A DNA stretch of 64,000 nucleotides from Metallyticus violacea (GCA_030762175.1 CM060831.1:71827001-71891000); one strand, 5' to 3'. Positions 12,571 through 24,380 are shown, counted from the stretch's first letter. Notes: generated by a model not told the origin, from the sequence alone. Program-made: numbers and translations.

Positions 12571-13990
12571 GTTAGCATGTTTGAACAGGAAGAAAACTGG
12601 CCAGAGCTTGGTTCTTTTTTATGCAAAGCGCATAGGGCTCTTTAATTATGATTGTATGTGTGTGCGTGCGCATCAAACAAATCAGTGTATATGTATATGT
12701 GTGTGCGCATATTTAAGTAATTGAGTTTAGGTGATAATACTGTAAATGTAACTGTATTGATTTGAAGAAATTTATTTGTAATAAATAGTATGTACAGTCA
12801 AAGTACCCTTGCGAAGAATGTTATATAAATATGTTTGTAATGAATGAGCAATAAATACACATTACTATTTACTACTGCTGTATAAGTTAATATGATGTAT
12901 AAAATTTCAAAGAAAAAAGGGTTCTACGTATAATAAACTTTTTAGATTATAGATTTTTGAGCTATTTAAAATTAACCTCAAGGTCCCTGAGATAGAGATC
13001 TGCCCTTTTTTTCTATTGAAGTTGGAATTTAGACTTTGAAATAGAAGAAAAACCTTACAAAACTAAACTTTGAAGCGAGCCAGTTTCTCCACCGTAAATT
13101 TGGTTTACAATCCGCGGAATGAAATTAAGCCTTTTGCAAGGATCAGAGTGAACAAGTTATTTACGAAGTTGAAGTTTAGATATCCTTAAGGCACTATAGA
13201 CTGAAGCCTTAGAAATACCGGTCCTCTTTGTAAGATACGGATTGATTGCTACAGCAAATTTTCTGCATAAGGTTTCTTGTTCCAAGACAGGGAAACTTCT
13301 CCTTTATACTGTGGTCTAAGTTTCCTAAGAGAGTAGGAACGCTATTAAACTTTCCTTGTACACTTAGTCGGGATCAGCGAACACCTTAGAATTAATGTAA
13401 CTATTTGTTGTTCGAAAGTATGCATACATCAATCAAATAACATCACCATCGCAAACAACCGTTTGAACAGTTAATCAGGCACACTGTGCATCTAGTTAGT
13501 GTTTATAAATGCTTGTATGAGTAAAGGCCGGTTAAAAGTAAATAATTACTTCAAACATACAAAAAATATCTAGGTAAGGCGATAAAACACACTTCTTGCC
13601 AGTAGACATCGGCACAACATTTCCTAAAAAACTCCTTCTATAGGCTTTTTTTTTCTCACACGTTATTTTCAGGTGAATCATTTTAGAAATTCTATTTATT
13701 TCTTATTGGACTTCAGCTGTGCTTTTTTTATAGTAACCTTATCCTCTCTACTGTTTGCATATGCTTCTTTCCAAGCGATTCCCCCTGTTTGTTTATATTC
13801 TTCAAATTTAAACGTAGATATGACGCTCTTCTGTTTTGAGAGTCTCAAATTTTAAAGTTTTCAATTCTGTTATATAGTGCTGCGTGTTTCATTTACTTAA
13901 TTTTCATAATTTTAAATCAATTTTTATTATCTAAGTCAAATAAACTGCCATAGGAAACGTCATAAAACACTTTATTTTTTTCAGATCGAT
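12571..13990. other. No gene seen
   Basis: Contains a short TG-rich stretch near 12655-12710. No protein motif recognised on either strand. Confidence 0.4.
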
Positions 13991-14120
13991 AATGGTGGTC
14001 GAGGTCATTAAGGTACGGATTCATGAGCGGGAGGTCTGAGGTTCGATTCCCACCAGGATCGTTCTCCTTGACTGAGGTTTTCTACAGATTTTCCCCAGTC
14101 TTCATAAATTTTATCTGATT
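13991..14120 (+). repeat. SINE-B fragment
   Basis: Head with GGTCGAGGTCATTAAGGT (A box), GAGCGGGAGGTCTGAGG and GTTCGATTCCCACCAGGATC (B box), then a TCCTTGACTGAGGTTTTC junction and CCCCAGTCTTCATAA. The rest of the tail is missing or unrecognisable. Confidence 0.75.
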
Positions 14121-14456
14121 TACGGTTTTGCTTGAAACCCCGTTTGTTTCCCTAGTGTATGTGACTTTGATTCAACTTTCAGGGAAGATAAGAGATGAAA
14201 AAACATGAACAAATTTCATACAGAAAAACTGTCCGGGAACGATAATTCTAACTGGGTCGTCTTCCATTTCTATTTGCTTTTCCATACATGAAAATAATAG
14301 CAGTAAGTTCTCTTAATGTGTATCTTTCGTAACACTAAACATAATGGCTTAAATTGAAGAAAACACAACTTTTTATTTTATTAAGGTTATTCTACAATGT
14401 TAATTAGGACAGTAAATACATGCACAACTAAGTGTATAGCTCTCGAACGGAGTGTC

Positions 14457-14744
14457 GGTCCTGGTGTAGTGGTTACCATACTTGCCTCCTATACCCAAGA
14501 TCGCGGTTTCGAACCCGGCCATGACCGATGGATTTTTTCGGGCGTAAAAATCCTAAGTATGGCTTCCTTCGGAAGGGAAATAAAGCCGTTGGTCCCGTAT
14601 CGTACATTTACGGCACGAAAAAGAACCTCAAGCCTGAAAGAGAGGCCTCTGAGCAAAATTTATCGGCTGTTTCAAGCCCTGATTTGAATGGGACGCTGAT
14701 GACCCGAGATGTTAAAGAGCGTCCATAAATAAAATCAATCAATT
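14457..14744 (+). mobile_element. SINE-A copy with target-site duplication
   Basis: Full-length copy in line with the 8565 copy (head, GGATTTTTTCGGGCG, CTTCGGAAGGG, GGGACGCTGATGACC, AATCAATC tail). The flanks GAACGGAGTGT (14446-14456) and GAACGCAGTGT (14745-14755) form an 11-bp duplication with one mismatch. Confidence 0.9.
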
Positions 14745-15111
14745 GAACGCAGTGTTTCCGGAAATGGGTTCCTATATGAGAATTATTGTATTGATAACCG
14801 CTTTTTTCCATGTTTGTAACAAAGTCATAGACAAAGTATTGGGAGTTTCCATTCTTATTTCATATCTGTATTGTTTTCTTTTCTATTGCCACTTATTTCA
14901 TCATCAATAACCGCCTTTCATGTTAGGAAAATTATTAACAGTAGGTTGCAGTTTATTCTGGATGTGTGCAAGATTTGGAGCGCTAAGCATACGTACTTTT
15001 TAGAAGCGTTGTCTGCCCATTTAACTGCTTAGGTACTAGAATTGAATTATATTGTACATTCCTGCCTAATGCATGTGTACGTTTGTGTTTACACCAGTAG
15101 AGTGAGGCGAC

Positions 15112-15273
15112 ATGAAGCATGAATTGCTGGATGTGCTAGAGAAGATAGCATTGTTTACTAATGATCTTGTGTATGGAGGATGTAAGAATAATGTGTTTTC
15201 TTGTACTGTGTACAATAACATATATCCAAACAGACATCCAGCATAATTTGCAAAATGCAGATGATAGTTTCCC
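15112..15273 (+). pseudogene. Transposase-type helix-turn-helix scrap (DUF4817-like)
   Basis: A 44-codon frame starts at the ATG at 15112 and stops at 15244-15246. It contains LFTNDLVYGGCKNN, then VYNNIYPNRHPA, and after the stop FAKCR. This parallels the repetitive-element N-terminal domain in which a (D/H)xxxVYGE.xxNAxxA..Y.E.(F/Y)PNRxxPS..xF..L pattern is typical; that domain is usually annotated DUF4817 and sits in front of mariner-type catalytic domains in arthropods. The in-frame stop and the absence of a downstream catalytic domain mark it as a remnant. Assignment is by pattern memory. Confidence 0.4.
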
Positions 15274-15610
15274 TAAATTGTAGACCAAAAGCAAACAGAT
15301 ATGCACTATATTTGCCCAACAATCGAGGGATATATTGTTTTTTTGCAATGGTTATGGAAATTATCTAAAAAGGGTGTGAAAGTCTGAGCCCTGCATATTA
15401 CGATAACTCGTAAACTCATTGACATTCTAATCTAACCTAGTTTTATTTTCTTGAAATCAAAGGTCATTGTTGCACTTGAAAAACCATGCTAGATACATTT
15501 TATAATAATTGTTATGACTTTGTATGGATTCTCATGAATGAGTCCTTGTTTAACTTCATTTCCTTGAAAACAGCGCGTCAATAAGCCCCTATCGTTTCAG
15601 AAATATTTGC

Positions 15611-15955
15611 AGTGGTAGCTATAAGTGATTTAAACCCGGCCAGGGTAGATAGAAAAATTTCAGGGCACAGAAATTTTGAGTACATGTTCTCTGGGAAGGA
15701 CTTTAAGCCTATGGCTTCCGTGTCGTAAGTTTACCACACGTTAAACAACTCTATACCTGAAAAGAGCTCACTGGAAGAAATTGTCGTCCTTTTCAAGCCC
15801 AAGAAATACAATAGTTTCCTGTCAGATGGAGTTGAAAGCGACGAGTTTACCATATGACTTCTGGTCCCTATTGGGAAAAAGTTAACTTGAAGTTCTTGGT
15901 AAATTGAAACCTTCTAACGGGAGGTGCCCATGTTCCGGGATGGAACGACGGGCAC
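15611..15955 (+). mobile_element. SINE-C copy
   Basis: Weak head (GTGGTAGCTATAAGTG, then AAACCCGGCCAGGGTAG), a body with CTCTGGGAAGGACTTTAAGC, TTAAACAACTCTATACCTGA and AATTGTCGTCC, and a distal GGAGGTGCCCATGTTCCGGG plus ACGACGGG segment. The distal segment recurs at 53519-53553 and defines the family. Body segments are also recognisable in SINE-A. A CT-rich and CA-rich tract follows. Confidence 0.65.
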
Positions 15956-17416
15956 TATCTCCCTCCCTCTCTGTCTCTCCCTACACATACCACACACAAT
16001 CACACACACAGAAGGAGAATCATCCAAAACCACTATCACAAATACATATATTGTGTATATATAACTCATACACACGTATATGTACATGTCTTTCTTTGGT
16101 CGTGAAGGTTATCCTTTCTGCTGGAAAATCTAATGAGAGAAGAGGTGGCATCTTCTAGGATATAGCAAGGAAGACCTTGTGATTTAGCATATAGTTGGAT
16201 ACCAAGGAAACCGTTGCTTTCTCTACAGGATGTATGAACACGTTACATCTTATCAGATACTTTTGCTGGTTGTTGATGATTGTAACAGAGTTCTAAAAAT
16301 CCCCAGAAGATACTGTGCAACGTGCACAAGGAGGAGCTGATGGCCAACCAAATCTTCAGACTTTAATCCCTAAGAGATCTCATGGGGAACCCTGTGGGGA
16401 AAGTAGCAGCGAAACAGTGTTAAGATATTACAGTTGTCCGTTATTTAGCTGCATGGGGAAAGATGGAACTTTCTCTGCTATTGATACTTGTATGATCGTG
16501 TATTTACAGTTCTGAAATATAGTTAATTTGTAGGATATTAATGAAATCGATCTGCAACATTACAAGTTACTTTTATTGTTTATAAAATTTGCCTGAATAA
16601 ATATGCTAATACTATATCGGGCTTTCATTTAAAATTCCGTCAATTTTCTCTCAATAAGACATATTTAACAAATGCCATTTAAACAAAAAAGAGGTCAATT
16701 TGGTATTAAGGGAGACGTTTAAAATCAATGTTGCTTATATTCCCCATTACCTCCAGTCTCTCAATTTTGAACATTTAAATAATATCCTATTTTTGATACT
16801 TAAGTTTTAGAGAGGGTGCAACTGTTATCACTTATTTTTATCCTTACTTGACAAACTGAACTTGTTATTGTTGTTCCATTTGAACAGAATAATACTATAT
16901 AATCACTGAACATTTAACGAATAGTTGTGTTTTTGTAATAAAGTTAGTTACAAGATTAGAAAAAGGCTGAATTATTTTCATATTAATAATGGTAGTTTTA
17001 CCCCAAAATAATAATTTTTTATCCAATAACTTATTGAATTATGATTTATTTTATTCACATTTATACAAACAATAATAGCAATAATGGTTGCAACGATAGA
17101 AAACAAAAGATATGATCCCCCTTTAAAATTTAAACCCTAAAAATAGAGGTGTTATTTTAAAAATGGGTTGGCTAGGATGAGACCCAAAACGTAATCAACA
17201 TTGTTTTAAAATGTTTCCTATTTTTTTATGTATTTTATGTTTAAATACAATTTACGTTAAACAGAGAGTTACTCAGAATGGGAGGTGTTGAAATTAAATC
17301 TCTGTATAATTTATAGGATTGAAAGCTCAGGTTTACATAAAATATCTCATTAAATATGTACTACTACAGCAGGAAAATAGCTGTTTTGACATTTTGCAAA
17401 TAGCTTCTATATATTA
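15956..17416. other. No gene seen
   Basis: Simple CA/TA-rich sequence to about 16090, then AT-rich DNA. A 66-codon frame at 16315-16515 has no recognised motif. Confidence 0.4.
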
Positions 17417-17546
17417 CAGTACAACCTCGCCAGTCCGAAAACCCGGTTAATCCGAATCCAAAATTTTGTGAAAGTAAAATTATTAAAGAAATTTCAAACT
17501 AAAATGGCCTTTTATTACACATTAAAACAACAAATGTACTATAAAA

Positions 17547-17838
17547 AGCCGGCCCTGGTGGTCTAGTGGTAACCATATTTGCCTCATAAACCCAAGATCG
17601 CGGGTTCAATCCCGGCCAGAGCCAATGAATTTTTTCCGGGATTACAAATCCAAATATGGCTTCCTTCGTAAGAGAAGTAAAGCTGTGGGTCCCATGTCAG
17701 ATTTACGATAAAGAACCTCAAGCCAGAAAAAAGAGGCCTCTGAGCAAAATTTACGGGCCGTTTTACGCCCTGAATTGAATGGGATGCTGATGACTTGAGA
17801 TGTTAAATGTCGTCCGTAAACAATAAAAAACAATCAGG
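17547..17838 (+). mobile_element. SINE-A copy nested in the Tigger-type element
   Basis: Diverged full-length copy: CTGGTGGTCTAGTGGTAACC, GGGTTCAATCCCGGCC, CTTCCTTCG and GGGATGCTGATGACTTG. Flanks TACTATAAAA (17537-17546) and TACTGTAAAA (17839-17848) form a 10-bp duplication with one mismatch. Confidence 0.85.
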
Positions 17839-18339
17839 TACTGTAAAAGTAATACAATACGATGCCGTACTTGTGTACATTACGGTAAGATCAACAGATT
17901 TAACACTCAACAAATTTAACAGTGAAGACGATAAAACAATGCAGTATCTTACATTGTTACAATTTCAGTCACTTTCTGCTGATGCAAAGACGAAAACCTT
18001 GAGGATGACGCAATCCTCAACCATTGCTTCATAAACATTAGCGTTGGAGTGTTACTCCACGTACTGCAGGAATGTGTTCAATGACAATTCCAGGTAGTGG
18101 GGCTGCATTTGTTTCATCTGCTACATCTTCGTCTGACTGACTTACTAGACAAACTGTTTCCTGATTAGTCATTAACTTGATATTCTGTGTCAGCTGATCG
18201 CCACTTCTTCACATCTGTTTCCTCTGCTTCCTCACGCCTTGGAATTTGCTTCATGAGATATAAAACTGCAGTTCTGATCTCCTCTGATTGGTCATAGTGG
18301 TTGTCACGAGAAAAGCTATGTCCAACTCTTATCATTTGT

Positions 18340-18628
18340 TACGTATGGCGCTCCTCTATTAGTTCTCGGTCATAGTTCCACAAAATTGTTCTATCTTGAC
18401 TCGATTTTTCTTTCAATCACTTAGCGTTGCTTTTCCGATACAGAATTCAGCTGTTAATTTTGTCCCACTTTCGCCTTTATCTAAGCGTTTTAAAACTACA
18501 AGTTTATCTCTTAATAAACAAGAGCCACCTTTTCGCCTACCTACCTTTTTAATCAAACAGCAAAAATTTAAACTACTTCCTGGATTATAAAACACAACCA
18601 AGCAGCTGATACAGCACAGTAAAACCAC
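18340..18628 (-). pseudogene. pogo/Tigger transposase N-terminus (CENP-B-type HTH) remnant
   Basis: On the minus strand a 71-codon frame ends with LLRDKLVVLKRLDKGESGTK, then LTAEFCIGKATLSD. It runs into a TGA and continues in the same frame as KKNRVKIEQF. This matches the N-terminal CENP-B/psq-type helix-turn-helix of Tigger/jerky-family transposases (DKL-VL-RLDKGES---LA-EFGIGKATVSD-KKNR). The transposase DNA-binding domain recognises the terminal repeats. The premature stop, and the loss of the DDE catalytic domain between here and about 18300, make it non-functional. Further minus-strand sequence at 17900-18300 may be the decayed C-terminal end. Confidence 0.75.
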
Positions 18629-19214
18629 TATAAGAACTCACGACGTTTTGCGATTGACACTGTATGTGCAATTGAACTGAACTCAGACATACAACGGATC
18701 GAAAGCTCATATCTAATTCCAGGAAGATGAACAGAATACCCACGAGTCATGTGGCCAAGTGTGAATGACCTTCATAGTGGCATGCGCGTCACAAAAACAA
18801 CACCGCACGTTACACCAACCGAGTACAATTAACTTGTCGACATCATGTACATTCTTTATAGCCCTAATTATATTGATTGTAAATTAATCAGAATTTTTGG
18901 CAATCAGAACAGTTTTCAGTCCCAATTAGTTCGGACTGGCGGGTTATACTGTAATTATATATTTATTATCACCTGGAATATCTTTGGCAATTAAACGTTT
19001 GAATAAAAGCAAACTCACGCAAAGAACAATCAAATGAAACGTATAATTCAAATGAACATAATATTATTCTATTATTAATTTGCTGTCACGCTGATAAAAT
19101 ATCTATATTCATCCGCTACTTAACCATGTAAGCAAAGAAGTCCATTCTTACTGCTACGATGGACCTGTTTATCGCATGGGAAACAATGCTCTGAACTTAA
19201 TAGTCTAGATAATA

Positions 19215-19320
19215 TGAAGGGTGGTTTTGAATGCACTAAAGACAGAAACATATCTTTCGGTGCACTTCTGCTGCATGATAACGCAAACCTGAAGTGGCGT
19301 ATACAACGGCGAATATCCTG
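19215..19320 (+). pseudogene. Possible mariner catalytic-core scrap
   Basis: One frame reads RNISFGALLLHDNANLKWR. The GxLLLHDNAxxH wording surrounds the second catalytic aspartate of mariner-family transposases. Only about 35 residues are recognisable, and the expected PH after DNAR is altered. Confidence 0.35.
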
Positions 19321-19335
19321 CAACGCTTCTGCCAT

Positions 19336-22071
19336 ACAGTAGAAGATAATTTACAACAAAGGGATGGTTATGAAATCATATCTTTGCATACCAAATAAAC
19401 ATTTCATTATAATGTGTTACGTATTCGATATGAGCTTTATGTAACCAATGCTCTATCCTCAAGATGACTGATTGTTAGTTATAAAAATTGAATCATATCT
19501 CTCTACAAAATATCTATCCAAAGACTTAAACCAATATTATTTTATATACTGAGGATAAAAGCAGTATATACGCCAAAAATAATAAACTGCATCAAATAGG
19601 ATTTGAGTGCGCATCATTATATATGCAAAACATTTTAAGATCAGAAATGTGTCCTGTAAATTACTGATATCAATTGATAATCCAAAATAGTGTTAAAGTT
19701 TTCATACGGTCCTAAAATATTAGAGGCATACCCACTTATCTTATTCCCCGAGTCTCTAAAAAGAATGTATTAAACTAAGTTATAGGGTATATTACATAAA
19801 AATACTACTAAAATATATTTAAAACTCGCAAATTGCAAACTTGCAGCGTTAATAGAGAGTGTAACCACAAAACAGTTCAGAACATTTTAAAAATTATGGT
19901 TTAGTGGACAAAAGACATATATCTTCTCCTGACATTTTGCATGCGTGTATTTCTACTGAGCATGCATGCTTACATGCGAAATACCGCTATCAGCTGTTCA
20001 TAAATTGAAGCAGATATGATCAAATTTATAGAGCCGCCAATTTTCTGCTGTAAATAATGAAGATATCGTAGCTACCAACTTCATGCAACCGCGTTCGACA
20101 AATTTCAACGCCATAAGTGGTTCCTCAAAGCTGAATGTATTACTTTATTATTTTTACAAATACTTAACAAAGAGCTTATATTAAGGAAAAACATCTTTTC
20201 ATATATACATTTAATTTTTTTCTAGGAATATGCTAGAAAAAACTTCTCGCTAATATCATTGTAATTTCAATTATGTACCTAATGCAACTTCTCCTCCATT
20301 TCTGCTACCAAACTGTTAATAATGCTCAATTCAATACTCTCCTGCTGATGCGCGGACGTGAATTAAAAAGTGTGCTTGAAGGGTAACTCAAAGAATGTGG
20401 CCGGGAAAAGATAAACTTTCAAATACGGGATAAATATTGCAGTTTATTTAAAAGTAAGTAAAGCTAGATTAATATGAAAAAATAAACTTAACATTGGCTC
20501 ACACACTATAATGCACTCAGCAATGTAACTTAGAAATTGAAACTTTAACTCAATGCCGCATATGATTATAAAGTTTAAAACATTAAATCTATCATCTGGC
20601 TATACATTTTTCAAATATAAATTTAAGAAAATGTAAAATGCCTTTAGTGTTCACCTGATTTTACACCAAGTTCAAAAACAATACAATGAGTAAATCTCGA
20701 CAAACCACCAATACATGAAGTTGGGCTAATGGAGAGGACTTCGATCCTGGAAATTTTGAAGAAGGCTTAAAGAAATACGAAGTAAGCTAGAAAAATTACG
20801 TCACATTATTCTCGAAAGCTTTTTTTCCTGTACAATAGGTACAAGATGTAGGAAGTTGGAAGTTTAGCTACGAACTAGAGAGGAACATGTAAAAACGGAA
20901 TAATAAAGAAACGTTTTATATCTACTGATACCTATCATCTCACTTAAAAGTAACTATAATTTAACAGACAAACAAATCCTAAAGTTTCGGTACATTAACA
21001 TAAGAATCACTTCTTCAGGAAGATTTTGACATTCGGAAGAGCCTTTGAAAAATTATGTATCCGTACTTTTCGGCTTCTCGTTGTTTTGGTACAAACATAT
21101 AAGATGTTGTTCTTATTGAATTAATGGAAGAGTAAGTGATATGCGTACTTGACACTGAGAGATAAATAAACAATAATCTAATAGAAAGTCAATTCAATAC
21201 GTCAGCTAAAGTGTGCAGATTAACTACAGATTTTATTAAATTGCTAAGATTTTTTTTTTTTTTTTTTTATTGACGCTTCTCTTGAAGTCCTGTTTATGTG
21301 ATATATGCTTAAATGTCATTATTCAAGATAATATCTGTACCATATGTGATAGTATACTTATGTTTACTTTAAATAATCTATTTCCGTAGGCAATTTCCCA
21401 AGATTTATAGGGCTCGCCGCATGGCCGCCGCCTCCCCTGCTTCCGTCTTGCTTGCAACATCATGGACACAGAACAGTAAGGACGGTGTATGGCCAGGACA
21501 CTTACTCCAATGGTCACTAGTATACAGTTTTCCAAAATAACTTTACCCAATAGAGGCTTTACTAAAATGTTGTGATAACATACCTCTTTTAATGTGATTT
21601 TATTTATTTCATTATATTAAATTTCATTTATTACATTATCGCAATACGTCTTTGTATGTGAAAAGTGTAAAGATGTGTTAAAAAGTGTTAAATAGCGGAA
21701 GATGTTCAAGTTATTTGAATATATATTTAAAGAATTTGCAGAAATATTTAAGGCTAATGTTCTAACGAATTACATACTCCGCGAGGAATAGCAAAGGTGT
21801 ATAAGATTGGAAAATTACTCATAAACTCAGTTTAGTCATCAAGAACTACATAAATCTGTACTTCCGACAGTTAAACAGACTCAACGAAATTCTTCGTAAC
21901 CGACAACCTGGTTTATTCAAATGTAAAGGTTCTCCCTTCCTACACAATAGTGTGAAATCGTATATTGATATTTCTTCCATATTGCATAATTTTTCTAGAG
22001 AAAATCAGCCGTATACCCTGTTATCTTCAGATCTTCCAAATCTTTCAACAACGGTTTACCATCTTTCCTTG
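19336..22071. other. No gene seen
   Basis: AT-rich DNA with a T run at 21250-21269. The minus strand around 21400-21480 has a GC-rich patch inside a 75-codon frame (RRKQGRRRPCGEPYKSW) that I cannot assign. Confidence 0.4.
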
Positions 22072-22355
22072 TTCCTGGTGGTGTAGTGGTTACCATACTT
22101 GCCTCCTACACCCAAGAACGCGGGTTCGAACCCGGCCAGGATCGATGGATTTTTTCGGGCGTAAAAATCCTAAGTATGGCTTCCTTCGGAAGGAAAGTAA
22201 AGCCGTGTCGTACATTTACGGCACGATAAAGAACCTCAAGCCTGAAAGACAGGCCTATGAGCAAAATTTGTCAGCCATTTCACTCCCCGAGTTGAATGGG
22301 ACGCTGATGACCTGACATGTTAAAGAGCGTCCATAAATAAATCAATCAATCAAAA
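22072..22355 (+). mobile_element. SINE-A copy with perfect target-site duplication
   Basis: Well-preserved copy (GTGGTGTAGTGGTTACC, GGGTTCGAACCCGGCCAGGA, GGGCGTAAAAATCC, GGGACGCTGATGACC, AATCAATCAATC). ATCTTTCCTTG at 22061-22071 and 22356-22366 is an 11-bp perfect duplication, so this is one of the younger insertions. A small deletion removes the GTGGGTCCC segment. Confidence 0.92.
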
Positions 22356-22861
22356 ATCTTTCCTTGCGTGTATACCAAAACAAGCACTACTAAAAATGGC
22401 GTGCATAAAACCATAAGAAATTCATTCATATCCAAGAGAATACATAGAAACGATATTTAATTTGTTTTTCTTACGACTTTTACTTTTATTCCAGAAAAAA
22501 AAATATTAGTACCTAATTTAATTGATACCTTCACTTGCCTTCTTTTTATAAAGTAATTTAATTGTTACCCTAGAAGGCAATTTACAAGTCACAGTGCATA
22601 AATGAAATATTAAATCGTCCAGAAAATCACATATAATTATTAATTAATTGACTCATGATAATTATAAAAAAGTATGTTAGGAGGGAACCTTTCGGCTGCA
22701 GCTGTATACATTTAAGGTTCTGAAATCAAAACTAATTAGACGTATACAAAAGCAGAATAAAAGTTATGAGATATATTGCAATGAATAAAATTTAAAGTAA
22801 AGTTACACGCACTGAATGAAGTATATTAAACTTTATATTCACTCGGAATCATACCAGATAA

Positions 22862-23128
22862 CTTTATTTATTGTTAATTTTTTTGTTGAAGAATGCTCTT
22901 TGACATCTCTGGCCATAGCATTCCATCCAATTAAGGCGTAAAACAGTCAAAATATTTTGCTCAGAGTCCTATTGCTTCAGACTTGAGGCTCTTCTACAAC
23001 ACCGGACCAACGGCTTTACTTTCCTTCCAAAAGGAGGTTATATTTACAATTTTTACGCCCCAAAAAATCCATCGACCCTGACCCTGATCCACGAGGCAAG
23101 TACGGACACCACTAGACTAGCAGTACCA
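22862..23128 (-). mobile_element. SINE-A copy, diverged, antisense
   Basis: Reverse complement of the SINE-A body: GAATGCTCTTTGACATCTC (tail side), CTTTACTTTCCTTCC, TTACGCCCCAAAAAATCC and ATCGACCCTGACCC. At the head, CTAGTCTAGTGGTGTCC keeps an A box but the B box is lost. Confidence 0.75.
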
Positions 23129-23396
23129 ATACACATCAGAGAAATTGTGTATAGACGAATGAGAACCTCTTTCATAGTTGTTCAATGGAAACTGTCAGTA
23201 AGATAGTTTCGAAGAAGACAATAAAAATGATTTTAACAATTATTATAGTGAGCTAAGCCAAATAGTTAAGGTAAAATGTGATTAAAATCCATGTTAAAGG
23301 TACTTTTTTACTGAGATTCTGTTTGATCGTAATGTAACAAAATATAATATAAATATTTTCTTTTTTTTCGGCTTCGCCTGTATTAGGCCGTACGAC

Positions 23397-23504
23397 CTGT
23401 TCCAGTTTCATTCGCTTTCTGTCTCGGACGCGCCGGATCTCCTCGGTTTCCGGGTTTATGTAGCGCAGTTCACTTTTGAAATTCTGATGTGATCCATTCT
23501 CTCT
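23397..23504 (-). other. Candidate internal exon (36 codons), unassigned
   Basis: On the minus strand a T-rich tract plus AAAG could act as a splice acceptor ending at 23505, and CAG|GTCGTA as a donor ending the exon at 23397. Between them the frame is open and charged (KSELRYINPETEEIRR, VRDRKRMKLEQ). GC is clearly higher than in the flanks, and codons such as CGC, CTG and CCG are used, as expected of selected coding sequence in an AT-rich genome. I cannot name the protein. The acceptor is unconventional. A transposon fragment is the main alternative, since a mariner end lies 60 bases away. Confidence 0.25.
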
Positions 23505-23565
23505 CTTTAAAAAAAAAAAAAAAAGTCTCATTTCTGCAGCGTGTTCATCTCTCTTCGTATATATA

Positions 23566-24378
23566 CAGGGTGTACACAAATGACTAGAGCTGTTTCAACC
23601 TTTTATTTTTTCTCTGCAATATATAATATAATTTTGAATCATAACTTAAATTGAAGAGTAACTTTTCAAATTTCAATTCTAAATGAACAGATTTCGTTTT
23701 GTAGCCATGGTAACGAAATAAACAAAATAAAACAACTCGCGTGCGAAAACCTTTTTATGTCTTGAAAATCGCGAGACTTAATCCAGTCCAGATGGCGTAT
23801 AGGGGAGGATCTGTTCTTCTGGTAACAACATTCGCGTATCAACGGGGTGAATCTGTTAATGTGGAGTCAGTACAGTTTTCCAGCGCAGTTCTAAAAATTC
23901 TGATTGACGGGCGACTCAAGAACTTACAATGCAGAAGTCACAGTGTGGAACGTGTTAAGAAAGCATCTCCAACAGAGACCACATCGTCTGCAATTGCTAA
24001 AGGCCCCTACATAAAGACAAAATTTCCCCAATCGTTGGATTGCTTGTCATGGTTCGAACGCCTTGACTTTTCTCCGTTGGCCTTCAAGGTCCCTAGATCT
24101 TTCTTACTTTTCTTGTGGAGGTATATAAAAGATTGTGTACATGTGCCACTACTACCTGCAGACCTATGCGAGTTGAGACTGAGGATTATTGCAGCAGTTA
24201 CGTCAGACATGATAACATCAGTGTGGCAAGAAATGGACTACCGGCTGGATATGTACTTGTAATTTGTTTTATGGTAACTTTCAGTTTTTTTCAATTTAAG
24301 TTGTGATTCAAAATTATATTGTAGACCACAGGGAAAAAACAAAGTTTAAAACCACTATAATAATTTGTGTACACCCTG
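23566..24378 (+). mobile_element. Internally deleted mariner-type element with intact ends
   Basis: The left end begins CAGGGTGTACACAAATGAC and the right end, read inward on the other strand, begins CAGGGTGTACACAAATTAT. Both are bounded by TA (23564-23565 and 24379-24380), the Tc1/mariner target. At 813 bp it is shorter than a typical 1.3-kb mariner. The interior keeps the N- and C-terminal parts of the transposase but not the catalytic core, so it is a non-autonomous deletion derivative. Confidence 0.85.
23741..24262 (+). pseudogene. Truncated mariner transposase (core deleted)
   Basis: A 173-codon frame beginning at a GTG; the expected ATG is not in frame. The start KPFYVLKIARLNPVQMAYR corresponds to the first helix of mariner-type transposases. 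VERVKKASPTE near residue 68 matches the linker (VERVR-AF-RSP). The C-terminus, LLFLWRYIKDCVHVPLLPAD then LCELRLRI and MDYRLDMYL, matches the DFFLWG-IKD...VPPLP..L-EL..RI...DYR-DV end of the family. Of the catalytic residues, the first two aspartates and the DD(E/D) surroundings are absent, and the SPDL-PLDF box is altered to RLDFSPLAFK. The frame stays open despite this loss, which is unusual for a fossil and suggests a recent deletion. Confidence 0.75.
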
Positions 24379-24380
24379 TA

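Larger units (their letters stand above)
17417..18951 (-). mobile_element. pogo/Tigger-type DNA transposon, decayed, with a SINE inside
   Basis: The ends are inverted repeats: CAGTACAACCTCGCCAGTCC at 17417 and, read inward on the other strand from 18951, CAGTATAACCCGCCAGTCC, each flanked by TA. CAGTAT-AACC ends with a TA target and a CENP-B/jerky-like transposase are typical of pogo/Tigger elements. The minus strand carries a transposase remnant (see the entry at 18340-18628). Without the SINE the element is about 1.25 kb, shorter than an autonomous element (2-2.5 kb), so an internal deletion is likely. The SINE-A at 17547-17838 lies just inside the left end. Confidence 0.8.

Noticed and set aside
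14397..14811. Overlapping open frames of 66-96 codons on both strands
   Set aside because: All lie within or across the SINE-A copy and are translations of the SINE; the same false frames recur at other SINE-A copies (for example 21965-22315).
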